This document shows, piece by piece, positions 57,864 through 64,000 of a stretch of DNA of 64,000 nt. Source of the stretch: Halomonas sp. (lineage in GTDB: Bacteria; Pseudomonadota; Gammaproteobacteria; Pseudomonadales; Halomonadaceae); assembly GCF_029263665.1 (NCBI RefSeq), contig NZ_JAJUFQ010000002.1, forward strand, positions 248,001-312,000, written 5' to 3'. Each line of letters starts with the position of its first letter. Position 1 is the first letter of the stretch. The notes under the pieces were generated by a model, which did not search any database, was not told the DNA's origin, and worked only from the letters and a program-made list of their open reading frames with translations. The position numbers were made by a program, and so were the translations under genes.

Positions 57864-59150
57864 ATGACCACATCTGCTGAGCTCTTCGAACAGGCTTGTC
57901 GGCATATTCCAGGGGGGGTCAATTCACCGGTACGAGCCTTCAAGGGGATGCACCGCCCTCCCGTGTTCATGGAGCATGCCAAGGGAGCCTACCTGTATGA
58001 TGTGGAGGGCAAGCGCTATGTCGACTATGTCGGCTCCTGGGGGCCGATGATTACCGGTCATGCTGATCCCGAAGTACTTGCCGCCGTGCGTGAAAGCCTC
58101 GACAAGGGGCTATCCTTCGGTACTCCGACGGCCGTGGAAACCACCATGGCGGACCTCATCTGCGAGATCATGCCCAACATCGAAATGGTACGCATGGTCA
58201 ACTCCGGTACTGAAGCCACCATGTCAGCGATTCGACTGGCCAGGGGGTATACCGGTCGCGACAAGATCGTGAAGTTCGAAGGTTGCTACCATGGCCATAG
58301 TGACTCGCTGCTGGTGAAAGCCGGCTCTGGAGCGCTTACCCATGGTGAGCCAAGCTCGCCTGGGGTGCCTGCTTCTCTGGCAGACCACACCATCACACTC
58401 TCTTTCAATGATATCGATGCTGTCGAGCAGTGTTTCGAGGAAGTTGGCAGCCAGATCGCATGCATTATCGTTGAGCCTGTGGCGGGCAACATGAATTGTA
58501 TTCCCCCTCAGCCAGGATTCCTGCAAACCCTGCGCAAGGTCTGTGATCGCTATGAAAGCATACTGATCTTTGATGAGGTAATGACGGGCTTTCGGGTAGC
58601 TCTCGGGGGAGCTCAGACCTATTTCGGCGTCGATCCTGACCTGACTTGCCTGGGCAAGATCGTTGGCGGTGGTATGCCGGTCGGCGCCTTCGGCGGCCGT
58701 CGCGAGATCATGTCTGAACTGTCGCCGCTGGGGCCGGTATACCAAGCGGGTACCCTGTCCGGTAATCCCCTGGCCATGGCCGCTGGTGTCGCGTTATTGA
58801 ACAAGGTGAGACAGCCTGGTTTCCATGATGCGCTGGCACAGCGGGTCGATACCTTGTGTAATGGTCTAGAGGCGCGAGCTCAGGCAGCCGGTATCGATAT
58901 GATCACTCAGCGTGCCGGAGGCATGTTTGGTGTGTTCTTCACTGCCCAGAGTCGGGTCGACAATTTTGCTCAGGCCATTGCCTGTGATGATGAAGCGTTC
59001 CGCCGCTTCTTCACTGCCATGCTTGATCGTGGAGTATATCTGGCGCCGTCTGCCTATGAGGCAGGCTTCATGTCCAGCGCCCATACTCCAGAAGACATTC
59101 AGGTGACGCTGGATGCTGCTGAGCATGCCTTTGCTCAAATGACGTCTTAG
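57864..59150 (+). CDS. hemL: Glutamate-1-semialdehyde 2,1-aminomutase HemL
   Basis: HemL converts glutamate-1-semialdehyde to 5-aminolevulinate, the C5 route to haem. The ATG at 57864 with AAAGAGG upstream gives 428 residues, the normal size; the track start lies inside thiD. Motifs include '[13 protein letters not shown]', '[41 protein letters not shown]', '[18 protein letters not shown]', and the PLP-Lys motif '[20 protein letters not shown]'. It follows hemJ and thiD in the same direction, a grouping that makes sense for haem supply. A DnaA box lies just in front. Confidence 0.98.
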   Translation: MTTSAELFEQACRHIPGGVNSPVRAFKGMHRPPVFMEHAKGAYLYDVEGKRYVDYVGSWGPMITGHADPEVLAAVRESLDKGLSFGTPTAVETTMADLICEIMPNIEMVRMVNSGTEATMSAIRLARGYTGRDKIVKFEGCYHGHSDSLLVKAGSGALTHGEPSSPGVPASLADHTITLSFNDIDAVEQCFEEVGSQIACIIVEPVAGNMNCIPPQPGFLQTLRKVCDRYESILIFDEVMTGFRVALGGAQTYFGVDPDLTCLGKIVGGGMPVGAFGGRREIMSELSPLGPVYQAGTLSGNPLAMAAGVALLNKVRQPGFHDALAQRVDTLCNGLEARAQAAGIDMITQRAGGMFGVFFTAQSRVDNFAQAIACDDEAFRRFFTAMLDRGVYLAPSAYEAGFMSSAHTPEDIQVTLDAAEHAFAQMTS

Positions 59151-59168
59151 GTCTGACAGGAGCCCACC

Positions 59169-60410
59169 ATGACTGGCAATGACGCCTCAGTGAAGGAAAC
59201 CATTCTGGACCCCTTCACCCTTGATGAACTGCTGGATGCGGTGGCCGGGTTCCATGCCGAACCCATGGAGCCAGATGCAGAACTGCCCGATCCCATGGAG
59301 GTTCTGCAGCAGCGTATCGAGTCCGAATATGCTGTGTGCAGTGCCCTGCTCACGACTGAGGATGATGTGCAGCGCTTGGCTGCCTTGAAACAATGGCTCG
59401 ACCAGGACCTTCAGCGCTTGGCGCCGATTATCGAGGCCCGTCGCGATCGTTTGCGTCCCAGCCGTTGGTACATGGAATATGCCGATGTGAGGTTGACCGA
59501 CAATGGTCGCCTGGTCATCACTCAGAGTGCCGCTCAGGATCCTGAGCCTTTTGACTATCCTGTCCTGGCCGATCCAGGACATGATTTGGCCAGCCTGCGT
59601 GTCGAGCTGGAATTGAGAAATGAGATGAGCTTGTCTCATCAGGCGCTGGATGGCTATCTGCGGCGCAGTGGCGATTATGAACTGGCACGAGTGCTGACAG
59701 TTCTTCAAGTGGTGGAAGCCATGGCCGGAATGCGTCGTGCGCTGCAACGGCGTCAGGCTGGCGGCAATGAGCGCCCGTCCCTGGCGGCAGAAACCATGAA
59801 GACGTTTCGCCGTTACCTTGGGTTGGCCGAGCGACACGCAGAATTCCGTTTTCCTCCCTTGATCATCGGTGTGGGAGTATCCGGTAGCGGTAAGAGTCGG
59901 TTCACGAAAGCCATTGTCGGGCGTCTTGGGGCTGTGCGCTTGAGTTCCGACTCGCAGCGTCTTGCCTTGCATGGACTGAATCCACTGGAGCGTGATTCGC
60001 ATACGTCTGTGGATATCTATAGTCGTGAAGCTACCGAAAAGACATACCAGCGCCTGGCCGCCTGTGCCGGTATCCTGCTGGATGCAGGGTTCATGGTGTG
60101 TGTCGATGGGACTTTCCTTGAACGCAAGCAGCGTGATCTGCTGCGCTGGCAGGCGGAAGCCAGGGGCCTGCCAGTATTGATTGTCAGTTTCGAGGCTGAT
60201 GAAGAGACGCTACGTCAGCGTATCAGCAAGCGTGCCCGCCGCAATCAGAAGAATGAATCGTTGAGTCTTGCAGTACTTGCTGCTCAGCAGGATTCCTTCG
60301 AAGCTTTCACTGAAGAAGAGCGTCTGCATCTGGTGCATCTCGACAGTACGGCCAATAATGCGGCCGAAACACTGGCCAGTCTGATCGAAGAGCACATTCG
60401 TATGCTGTGA
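59169..60410 (+). CDS. P-loop (AAA_33-type) kinase-like protein with unknown N-terminal domain
   Basis: The C-terminal half (about 230-413) is a small-molecule-kinase-like P-loop domain. It has Walker A 'GVSGSGKSRFTK' near 236-247, 'RLSSDSQRLALHGL', 'DAGFMVCVDGTFLERKQRDLLRWQAEARGLPVLIVSFEADEETLRQRISKRARR' and 'FEAFTEEERLHLVHLDS'. This matches the ATPase half of two-domain aminoglycoside-phosphotransferase-like/ATPase proteins. The N-terminal 230 residues do not show a kinase APH pattern (no HxxxxN or DxD motif) and I do not recognise them. The stop is followed by a strong terminator, and hemL ends 18 bp upstream, so it may be the last gene of the hemJ-thiD-hemL series. Confidence 0.78.
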   Translation: MTGNDASVKETILDPFTLDELLDAVAGFHAEPMEPDAELPDPMEVLQQRIESEYAVCSALLTTEDDVQRLAALKQWLDQDLQRLAPIIEARRDRLRPSRWYMEYADVRLTDNGRLVITQSAAQDPEPFDYPVLADPGHDLASLRVELELRNEMSLSHQALDGYLRRSGDYELARVLTVLQVVEAMAGMRRALQRRQAGGNERPSLAAETMKTFRRYLGLAERHAEFRFPPLIIGVGVSGSGKSRFTKAIVGRLGAVRLSSDSQRLALHGLNPLERDSHTSVDIYSREATEKTYQRLAACAGILLDAGFMVCVDGTFLERKQRDLLRWQAEARGLPVLIVSFEADEETLRQRISKRARRNQKNESLSLAVLAAQQDSFEAFTEEERLHLVHLDSTANNAAETLASLIEEHIRML

Positions 60411-60436
60411 TCGCATGACGTTGACGTGCACACAAG

Positions 60437-60461
60437 AAACCGGGATCTGGGATCCCGGTTT
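60437..60461 (+). terminator. Terminator after the P-loop protein gene
   Basis: An 11-bp stem AAACCGGGATC / GATCCCGGTTT with loop TGG is followed by TTCTTAT. It lies 27 bp after the stop. A perfect TGTGGATAA DnaA 9-mer (60471-60479) follows directly. Confidence 0.88.
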
Positions 60462-60554
60462 TCTTATGCCTGTGGATAAGTCATTGTTCCAAGAACACTG
60501 TCGTCATCCATACTCGAACCATCGATGAGATGGAGATGGTTCAAGCCCTATCCG

Positions 60555-61229
60555 TCAACTGCCAGTGCTGGTGTGGTGGCGCGGAGGTGGTGTTCCCAGG
60601 TTTTGGCGGGCCCAGTTGACGGCTTGAAGCCGGTTGCTGACACGGATTTTCTTGAACACATTGTAAAGATGAGACTTCACGGTGTGTTCGCTGACACACA
60701 GGCGTTCGGCGATTTCCATGTTGGAGGCTCCCGAGCCAAGCAGCCCGATGATCTCCATCTCCCGCTGCGTCAGGCCACAGGCAGGACGATAGGCATTCAA
60801 CTGCTGGCGCCGGGAGAACTCGATCAGACGGGTCATCAGTGGCCGGGACATCCACAGCTCATCGCTTTCGAACAGTCGGGAAATTCCCTTGCAGATACGC
60901 TCCAGGCTGTCCTGACGATAGAAAACACCGCGCAGATGCATGAAGGAGAGAACCTCCAGAGCATGTTCCTCATCACGCAGGTTGAAGGCCGTGAGAATCA
61001 ATTCAATGCTCTGGGCCACCTGGTCCTGCCAATGCTGCATGGCATTGTCATCAACATGATCAGCATCCATCAGTACCAGTGTCCTGGTGGCCGCATTGGC
61101 ATCAAGAACATCTATAGGTGCTGCGATGGATACAGGGCAGTGGAACTGCTCCTGAATGTAGTTGATGAACAGCAGTGACTGGGGATTGTGGTCCGTTACC
61201 AGTACGATCTGCGCAGTAGTGTCATTCAT
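60555..61229 (-). CDS. CsgD-like LuxR-family transcriptional regulator
   Basis: The 224-residue product resembles the biofilm regulator CsgD along its length. The N-terminal receiver-like part has 'QHWQDQVAQ' and 'LRGVFYRQDSLERICKGI', and the C-terminal helix-turn-helix is 'LTQREMEIIGLLGSGASNMEIAERLCVSEHTVKSHLYNVFKKIRVSNRLQAVNWARQNL'. The phospho-acceptor region (LVLMDADH) is shortened, as in CsgD-type atypical receivers that are not phosphorylated in the usual way. A strong AAGGAGG precedes the ATG at 61229. No curli genes are adjacent. A role in fimbriae or matrix control is inferred only from the family. Confidence 0.85.
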   Translation of the reverse strand: MNDTTAQIVLVTDHNPQSLLFINYIQEQFHCPVSIAAPIDVLDANAATRTLVLMDADHVDDNAMQHWQDQVAQSIELILTAFNLRDEEHALEVLSFMHLRGVFYRQDSLERICKGISRLFESDELWMSRPLMTRLIEFSRRQQLNAYRPACGLTQREMEIIGLLGSGASNMEIAERLCVSEHTVKSHLYNVFKKIRVSNRLQAVNWARQNLGTPPPRHHTSTGS

Positions 61230-61569
61230 CTCAGCCGCCTCCTTACCATCCTACGATCTCCGCCTGTCAGGGATGGTCTGACACAGGGGGAAGAGAGGAT
61301 CATTCTGGACCTTCCTTGGTCATTGTGTAAGATTATGTAACCAATTCACAGTGCCATTAGGAAAAATCTATCCTTAATGATGAATATTCTAGTTCTTATG
61401 CTTTGATTCTAAAGAATTAGCATGCTGATGAATCTCTCCTCTATTCAAGTCATGAGGGAATGTCAATATCGAGACTTGCGCGGGACAACGGAGAGGCATG
61501 CTAAAGTATCGCCAGCCGAGGCGTTCTGCCGTCGGCATCATCCACCGGTCATTCCAAGAAAGCGCTCTC
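61230..61569. other. AT-rich divergent intergenic region between the CsgD-like gene and rdgB
   Basis: About 340 bp without a gene. The part from about 61330 to 61435 is visibly AT-rich (for example GATTATGTAACC and TTCTAAAGAATTAGC) and could hold the regulator's promoter and control sites. I see no clear inverted repeat longer than the short TTCTAAAGAA. Confidence 0.5.
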
Positions 61570-62193
61570 ATGTCCCAATCCTTTCCCTCTTCCACAGAAC
61601 TTGTCCTGGCCAGCGGCAATGCGGGCAAGCTGAAAGAACTCTCGGCCCTGCTCCGCCCTCTGGGTATAGATGTTCGAGCTCAGTCTGAATTCAATGTTCC
61701 CGAAGTCGATGAAACCGGGGCCACTTTCGTCGAGAATGCCTTGCTCAAGGCTCGTGAAGCCTGCCGTATCAGTGGGCGCCCCGCATTGGCAGATGACTCT
61801 GGTCTGGCGGTAGACGCATTGGGGGGCCAGCCAGGTATCTATTCCGCGCGTTATGCCGGCGAACCGAAGAGCGATGAGCGCAACAATGCCAAGTTGCTCG
61901 ATGCACTGCGTGATGTGCCGGAGGGGCAACGTGGTGCCAGTTACTGGTGTGTGCTGGTATTGCTGCGCCACGCCGAGGATCCTGTTCCGCTGATTGTTCA
62001 GGAACATTGGCATGGCGAAATTCTTGCTCACCCGCGTGGTGATGGTGGTTTTGGCTATGATCCCTTGTTCTGGATACCGGAGAGTGGCATGACAGCGGCT
62101 GAGCTCAGCGGTGAAGAAAAAAATCGTCTCAGTCATCGAGGGCGTGCAATGGCGACACTACTGTCGCGCCTCGAAGGTATCTCCGCTCTGTGA
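61570..62193 (+). CDS. rdgB: XTP/dITP diphosphatase RdgB
   Basis: RdgB (HAM1/Ham1 family) hydrolyses inosine and xanthosine triphosphates, keeping them out of nucleic acids. From the ATG at 61570 the product has 207 residues. Motifs are '[22 protein letters not shown]', the substrate loop '[26 protein letters not shown]', '[12 protein letters not shown]' and '[10 protein letters not shown]'. The longer track start has atypical sequence. hemW follows almost directly (start 62222), the arrangement found in many gammaproteobacteria. Confidence 0.96.
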   Translation: MSQSFPSSTELVLASGNAGKLKELSALLRPLGIDVRAQSEFNVPEVDETGATFVENALLKAREACRISGRPALADDSGLAVDALGGQPGIYSARYAGEPKSDERNNAKLLDALRDVPEGQRGASYWCVLVLLRHAEDPVPLIVQEHWHGEILAHPRGDGGFGYDPLFWIPESGMTAAELSGEEKNRLSHRGRAMATLLSRLEGISAL

Positions 62194-62221
62194 TGGCCGG
62201 ATAATGTGCGATGATCAGGCA

Positions 62222-63409
62222 ATGAACGCTACCCTCCCCCCTCTGGCTTTGTATGTTCACGTACCTTGGTGCGTGCGCAAGTGCCCTTATTGTGATTTCA
62301 ATTCCCATGGTATCGGGCGTTCTGACGGCAAGGGCCGGGAGGCGTTACCGGAGCAGGACTATCTGGCCGCACTGATTGCTGATCTCGAGGCCGACATGGC
62401 GTTGGCAGGCAATCGCCACTTGCGCAGCATCTTTATCGGTGGAGGGACGCCGAGCCTGATGTCGGGGGATTTCTATCGTCGATTATTGGCGGCAGTCGCG
62501 CAGCGGATCCCCTTTAGCGACGATATCGAGATTACCCTGGAAGCCAACCCCGGGACTTTGGAGCGCGGACGCTTTGCGGCCTATCGCGAGGCGGGTATCA
62601 ATCGTCTGTCGTTGGGAGTGCAGAGCTTTCAGGATGCTCAACTGAAAGCGCTTGGACGCATTCATGATGGGGATGATGCATTGCTGGCAGTGGCCGAGGC
62701 GCGCGAGGCCGGTTTCGATAATATCAACCTGGACCTGATGCATGGTTTGCCAGGGCAGACGCCAGAGTCTGCCCTGGCCGATCTTGACCAGGCTCTGGAA
62801 CTGGCACCAGAGCACCTGTCCTGGTATCAACTGACGGTGGAGCCCAACACCGAGTTCCATTCCCATCCGCCAGTATTACCCGATGATGAGATTTTGTGGG
62901 ATATACAGGACCTGGGACATGCCCGCCTGGAGCAGGCAGGTCTGCGTCGTTATGAGATTTCCGCTTATACCCGGCCCGGGCGGCATGCCCGGCATAATCT
63001 CAATTACTGGAATTTTGGCGACTACCTAGGCATCGGCGCTGGAGCCCATGCCAAGCTGAGCCGATGGGATGCCGACAGACTGTACATCGAGCGGCGCTGG
63101 AAGACCCGCCAGCCTGATGCCTACCTGCGCCGTCTGCAGGACCCTCGTGGTTTCGTTGCCGGGGCTCGAACCATCGGTGACGATGACATCTTGATCGAGT
63201 TCGCCATGAATGCCTTGCGTCTGGTCGATGGAGTGGCACTGTCCACTTGGCAGGCACATACCGGCCGGCCGCAGGGTGAGCTGGAAAAGTGTCTCCATGT
63301 AGCGAGAGAAAAAGGACTTCTTGTGCAAGACCGCGAGAGACTGCAAGCTACGCCTCAAGGTCTATTATTCTTGAACGACCTTCTTGCGCTGCTCTCTGAG
63401 GATGAATAA
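62222..63409 (+). CDS. hemW: Radical SAM haem chaperone HemW
   Basis: HemW is a radical-SAM protein once annotated as oxygen-independent coproporphyrinogen oxidase; it inserts haem into respiratory proteins. The product (395 aa) has the cluster motif 'WCVRKCPYCDF' (CxxxCxxC), the SAM motif 'FIGGGTPSLM', and 'GVQSFQDAQLKALGR'. It lacks the fourth N-terminal Cys that marks true HemN. The start is probably the ATG at 62222; the ATG at 62204 is a close alternative, and the track start at 62111 lies inside rdgB. It goes with the hemJ/hemL genes functionally, but is a separate unit. Confidence 0.93.
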   Translation: MNATLPPLALYVHVPWCVRKCPYCDFNSHGIGRSDGKGREALPEQDYLAALIADLEADMALAGNRHLRSIFIGGGTPSLMSGDFYRRLLAAVAQRIPFSDDIEITLEANPGTLERGRFAAYREAGINRLSLGVQSFQDAQLKALGRIHDGDDALLAVAEAREAGFDNINLDLMHGLPGQTPESALADLDQALELAPEHLSWYQLTVEPNTEFHSHPPVLPDDEILWDIQDLGHARLEQAGLRRYEISAYTRPGRHARHNLNYWNFGDYLGIGAGAHAKLSRWDADRLYIERRWKTRQPDAYLRRLQDPRGFVAGARTIGDDDILIEFAMNALRLVDGVALSTWQAHTGRPQGELEKCLHVAREKGLLVQDRERLQATPQGLLFLNDLLALLSEDE

Positions 63410-63437
63410 TCGAGCAGCTTCACTATCGAGCTAACAT

Positions 63438-63467
63438 CATCGCGTTTAATACCATCGCGTTTAATAA
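63438..63467. repeat. 15-bp direct duplication upstream of the OmpA-like gene
   Basis: CATCGCGTTTAATAC is followed by CATCGCGTTTAATAA, with a single difference in the last base. It lies about 20 bp before the OmpA-like lipoprotein start, between hemW and that gene. Confidence 0.88.
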
Positions 63468-63486
63468 AGTCAGGAGACGTTGACGC

Positions 63487-64000
63487 ATGAGCCGTACCAC
63501 CCGACTGATTGCCCCCCTGGCCGCCGCTGCCCTTCTTGCTGGTTGTGCTTCATCATCCCCCTATTCTGGACAGCAGACTGATCGCAACAATACCGGTATT
63601 GGCGCTGCTGTAGGTGCTGTTGTAGGTGCTGCCGCTGGAGCCATCAGTGGTGATGGCAGCACCAGCAAGCGTGACCGTGCCCTGATCGGTGCTGCTGCCG
63701 GCGCTGCCGTAGGCGGTGGTATCGGCGCTTACATGGACAAGCAGGAACGCGAGTTGCGCCAAAGCATGCAAGGCACCGGTATCGAGGTTGATCGTCAGGG
63801 CGATAATATCGTGCTCAACATGCCGAGCAGCGTCACCTTCGGCTTCGACTCATCCGATCTTACCGGTAATGCCACCACGGCATTGAATGATGTGGCCAAC
63901 GTTCTGACCCAGTATCCGGAAACCACCATCAACATTGCAGGTCATACCGATTCCACAGGGGATGCCGGCTACAATCAGAAATTGTCCGAGCGTCGTGCCC
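63487..64000 (+). CDS. OmpA-family lipoprotein with glycine-zipper domain (3' end outside window)
   Basis: This is a partial gene: 171 codons are visible. A lipoprotein signal (LIAPLAAAALLAGC) comes first. Next is a glycine-zipper pair rich in Gly/Ala ('GIGAAVGAVVGAAAGAISG', 'ALIGAAAGAAVGGGIGAYMD'). The start of an OmpA peptidoglycan-binding domain then follows ('VTFGFDSSDLTGNATTALNDVANVL', 'INIAGHTDSTGDAGYNQKLSERRA'). YiaD of E. coli has this layout. The ATG at 63487 has AGGAG upstream. Such proteins anchor the outer membrane to the cell wall and may form multimers through the zipper. Confidence 0.93.
   Translation, partial: MSRTTRLIAPLAAAALLAGCASSSPYSGQQTDRNNTGIGAAVGAVVGAAAGAISGDGSTSKRDRALIGAAAGAAVGGGIGAYMDKQERELRQSMQGTGIEVDRQGDNIVLNMPSSVTFGFDSSDLTGNATTALNDVANVLTQYPETTINIAGHTDSTGDAGYNQKLSERRA

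Overview
The window is about 64 kb of a moderately GC-rich gammaproteobacterial chromosome. Gene content and order (oxyR-recG-HU-rubredoxin reductase-ubiC-ubiA-phoB-phoR-pst, then mnmG-rsmG-parA-parB-atp) match the pseudomonad/halomonad pattern. A member of the Halomonadaceae is my best inference, but no rRNA or species-level marker is present. Almost all of the window is chromosomal housekeeping DNA. I see no prophage, insertion sequence, CRISPR array, tRNA or rRNA.

Layout. 1-9.7 kb: the oxyR end, recG, a small hypothetical gene, an HU gene, rubB, ubiC and ubiA, then phoB-phoR and cysZ. 9.8-16.7 kb: the phosphate block phoU-pstB-pstA-pstC, with a Pho box in front of pstC and another in front of phoB. 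A PstS-type binding protein there is translationally coupled to an orphan TRAP binding protein instead of belonging to the pstCAB unit. 16.8-25.1 kb: uvrD, a HexR-like regulator, a 68-residue charged protein, an NSS transporter, a DUF72 gene and a MATE exporter. 25.2-30.9 kb: a four-gene chaperone-usher fimbrial operon (subunit, chaperone, usher, two-domain adhesin). It reads from an AT-rich leader that carries a perfect 10-bp inverted repeat over the predicted promoter; this is the most accessory-looking part of the window. 30.9-45.2 kb: glmS and glmU, then apbE, uppP and mgtE, then the complete F1Fo ATP synthase operon atpIBEFHAGDC. 45.4-50.4 kb: parB, parA, rsmG and mnmG, followed by an AT-rich intergenic region with about eight DnaA-box-like 9-mers, which I read as oriC. 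50.4-54.5 kb: a polar amino-acid ABC transporter, erpA and argC. 54.6-64 kb: a ClC-type channel/antiporter with a very acidic insert, hemJ-thiD-hemL, a P-loop protein, a CsgD-like regulator, rdgB, hemW and the start of an OmpA-like lipoprotein.

The genes group into three functional themes: phosphate sensing and uptake (PhoBR, PhoU, Pst), origin-proximal replication/segregation/energy functions (oriC, MnmG/RsmG, ParAB, ATP synthase), and haem/quinone biosynthesis (UbiC, UbiA, HemJ, HemL, HemW).

The most unusual signal is in the non-coding DNA. There are three long, perfect heptanucleotide tandem arrays with related but different units (TAAGCGG x15, TAAGCCG x13, TAGCTCG x8). They lie 3' of recG, hexR and glmU, and degenerate or 14-bp relatives follow other stop codons. 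A 15-bp palindromic repeat lies before ubiA, and there are many two- or three-copy duplications of 14-18 bp. Together they suggest one recurrent repeat-generating process confined to intergenic DNA. I found no convincing new multi-gene system.
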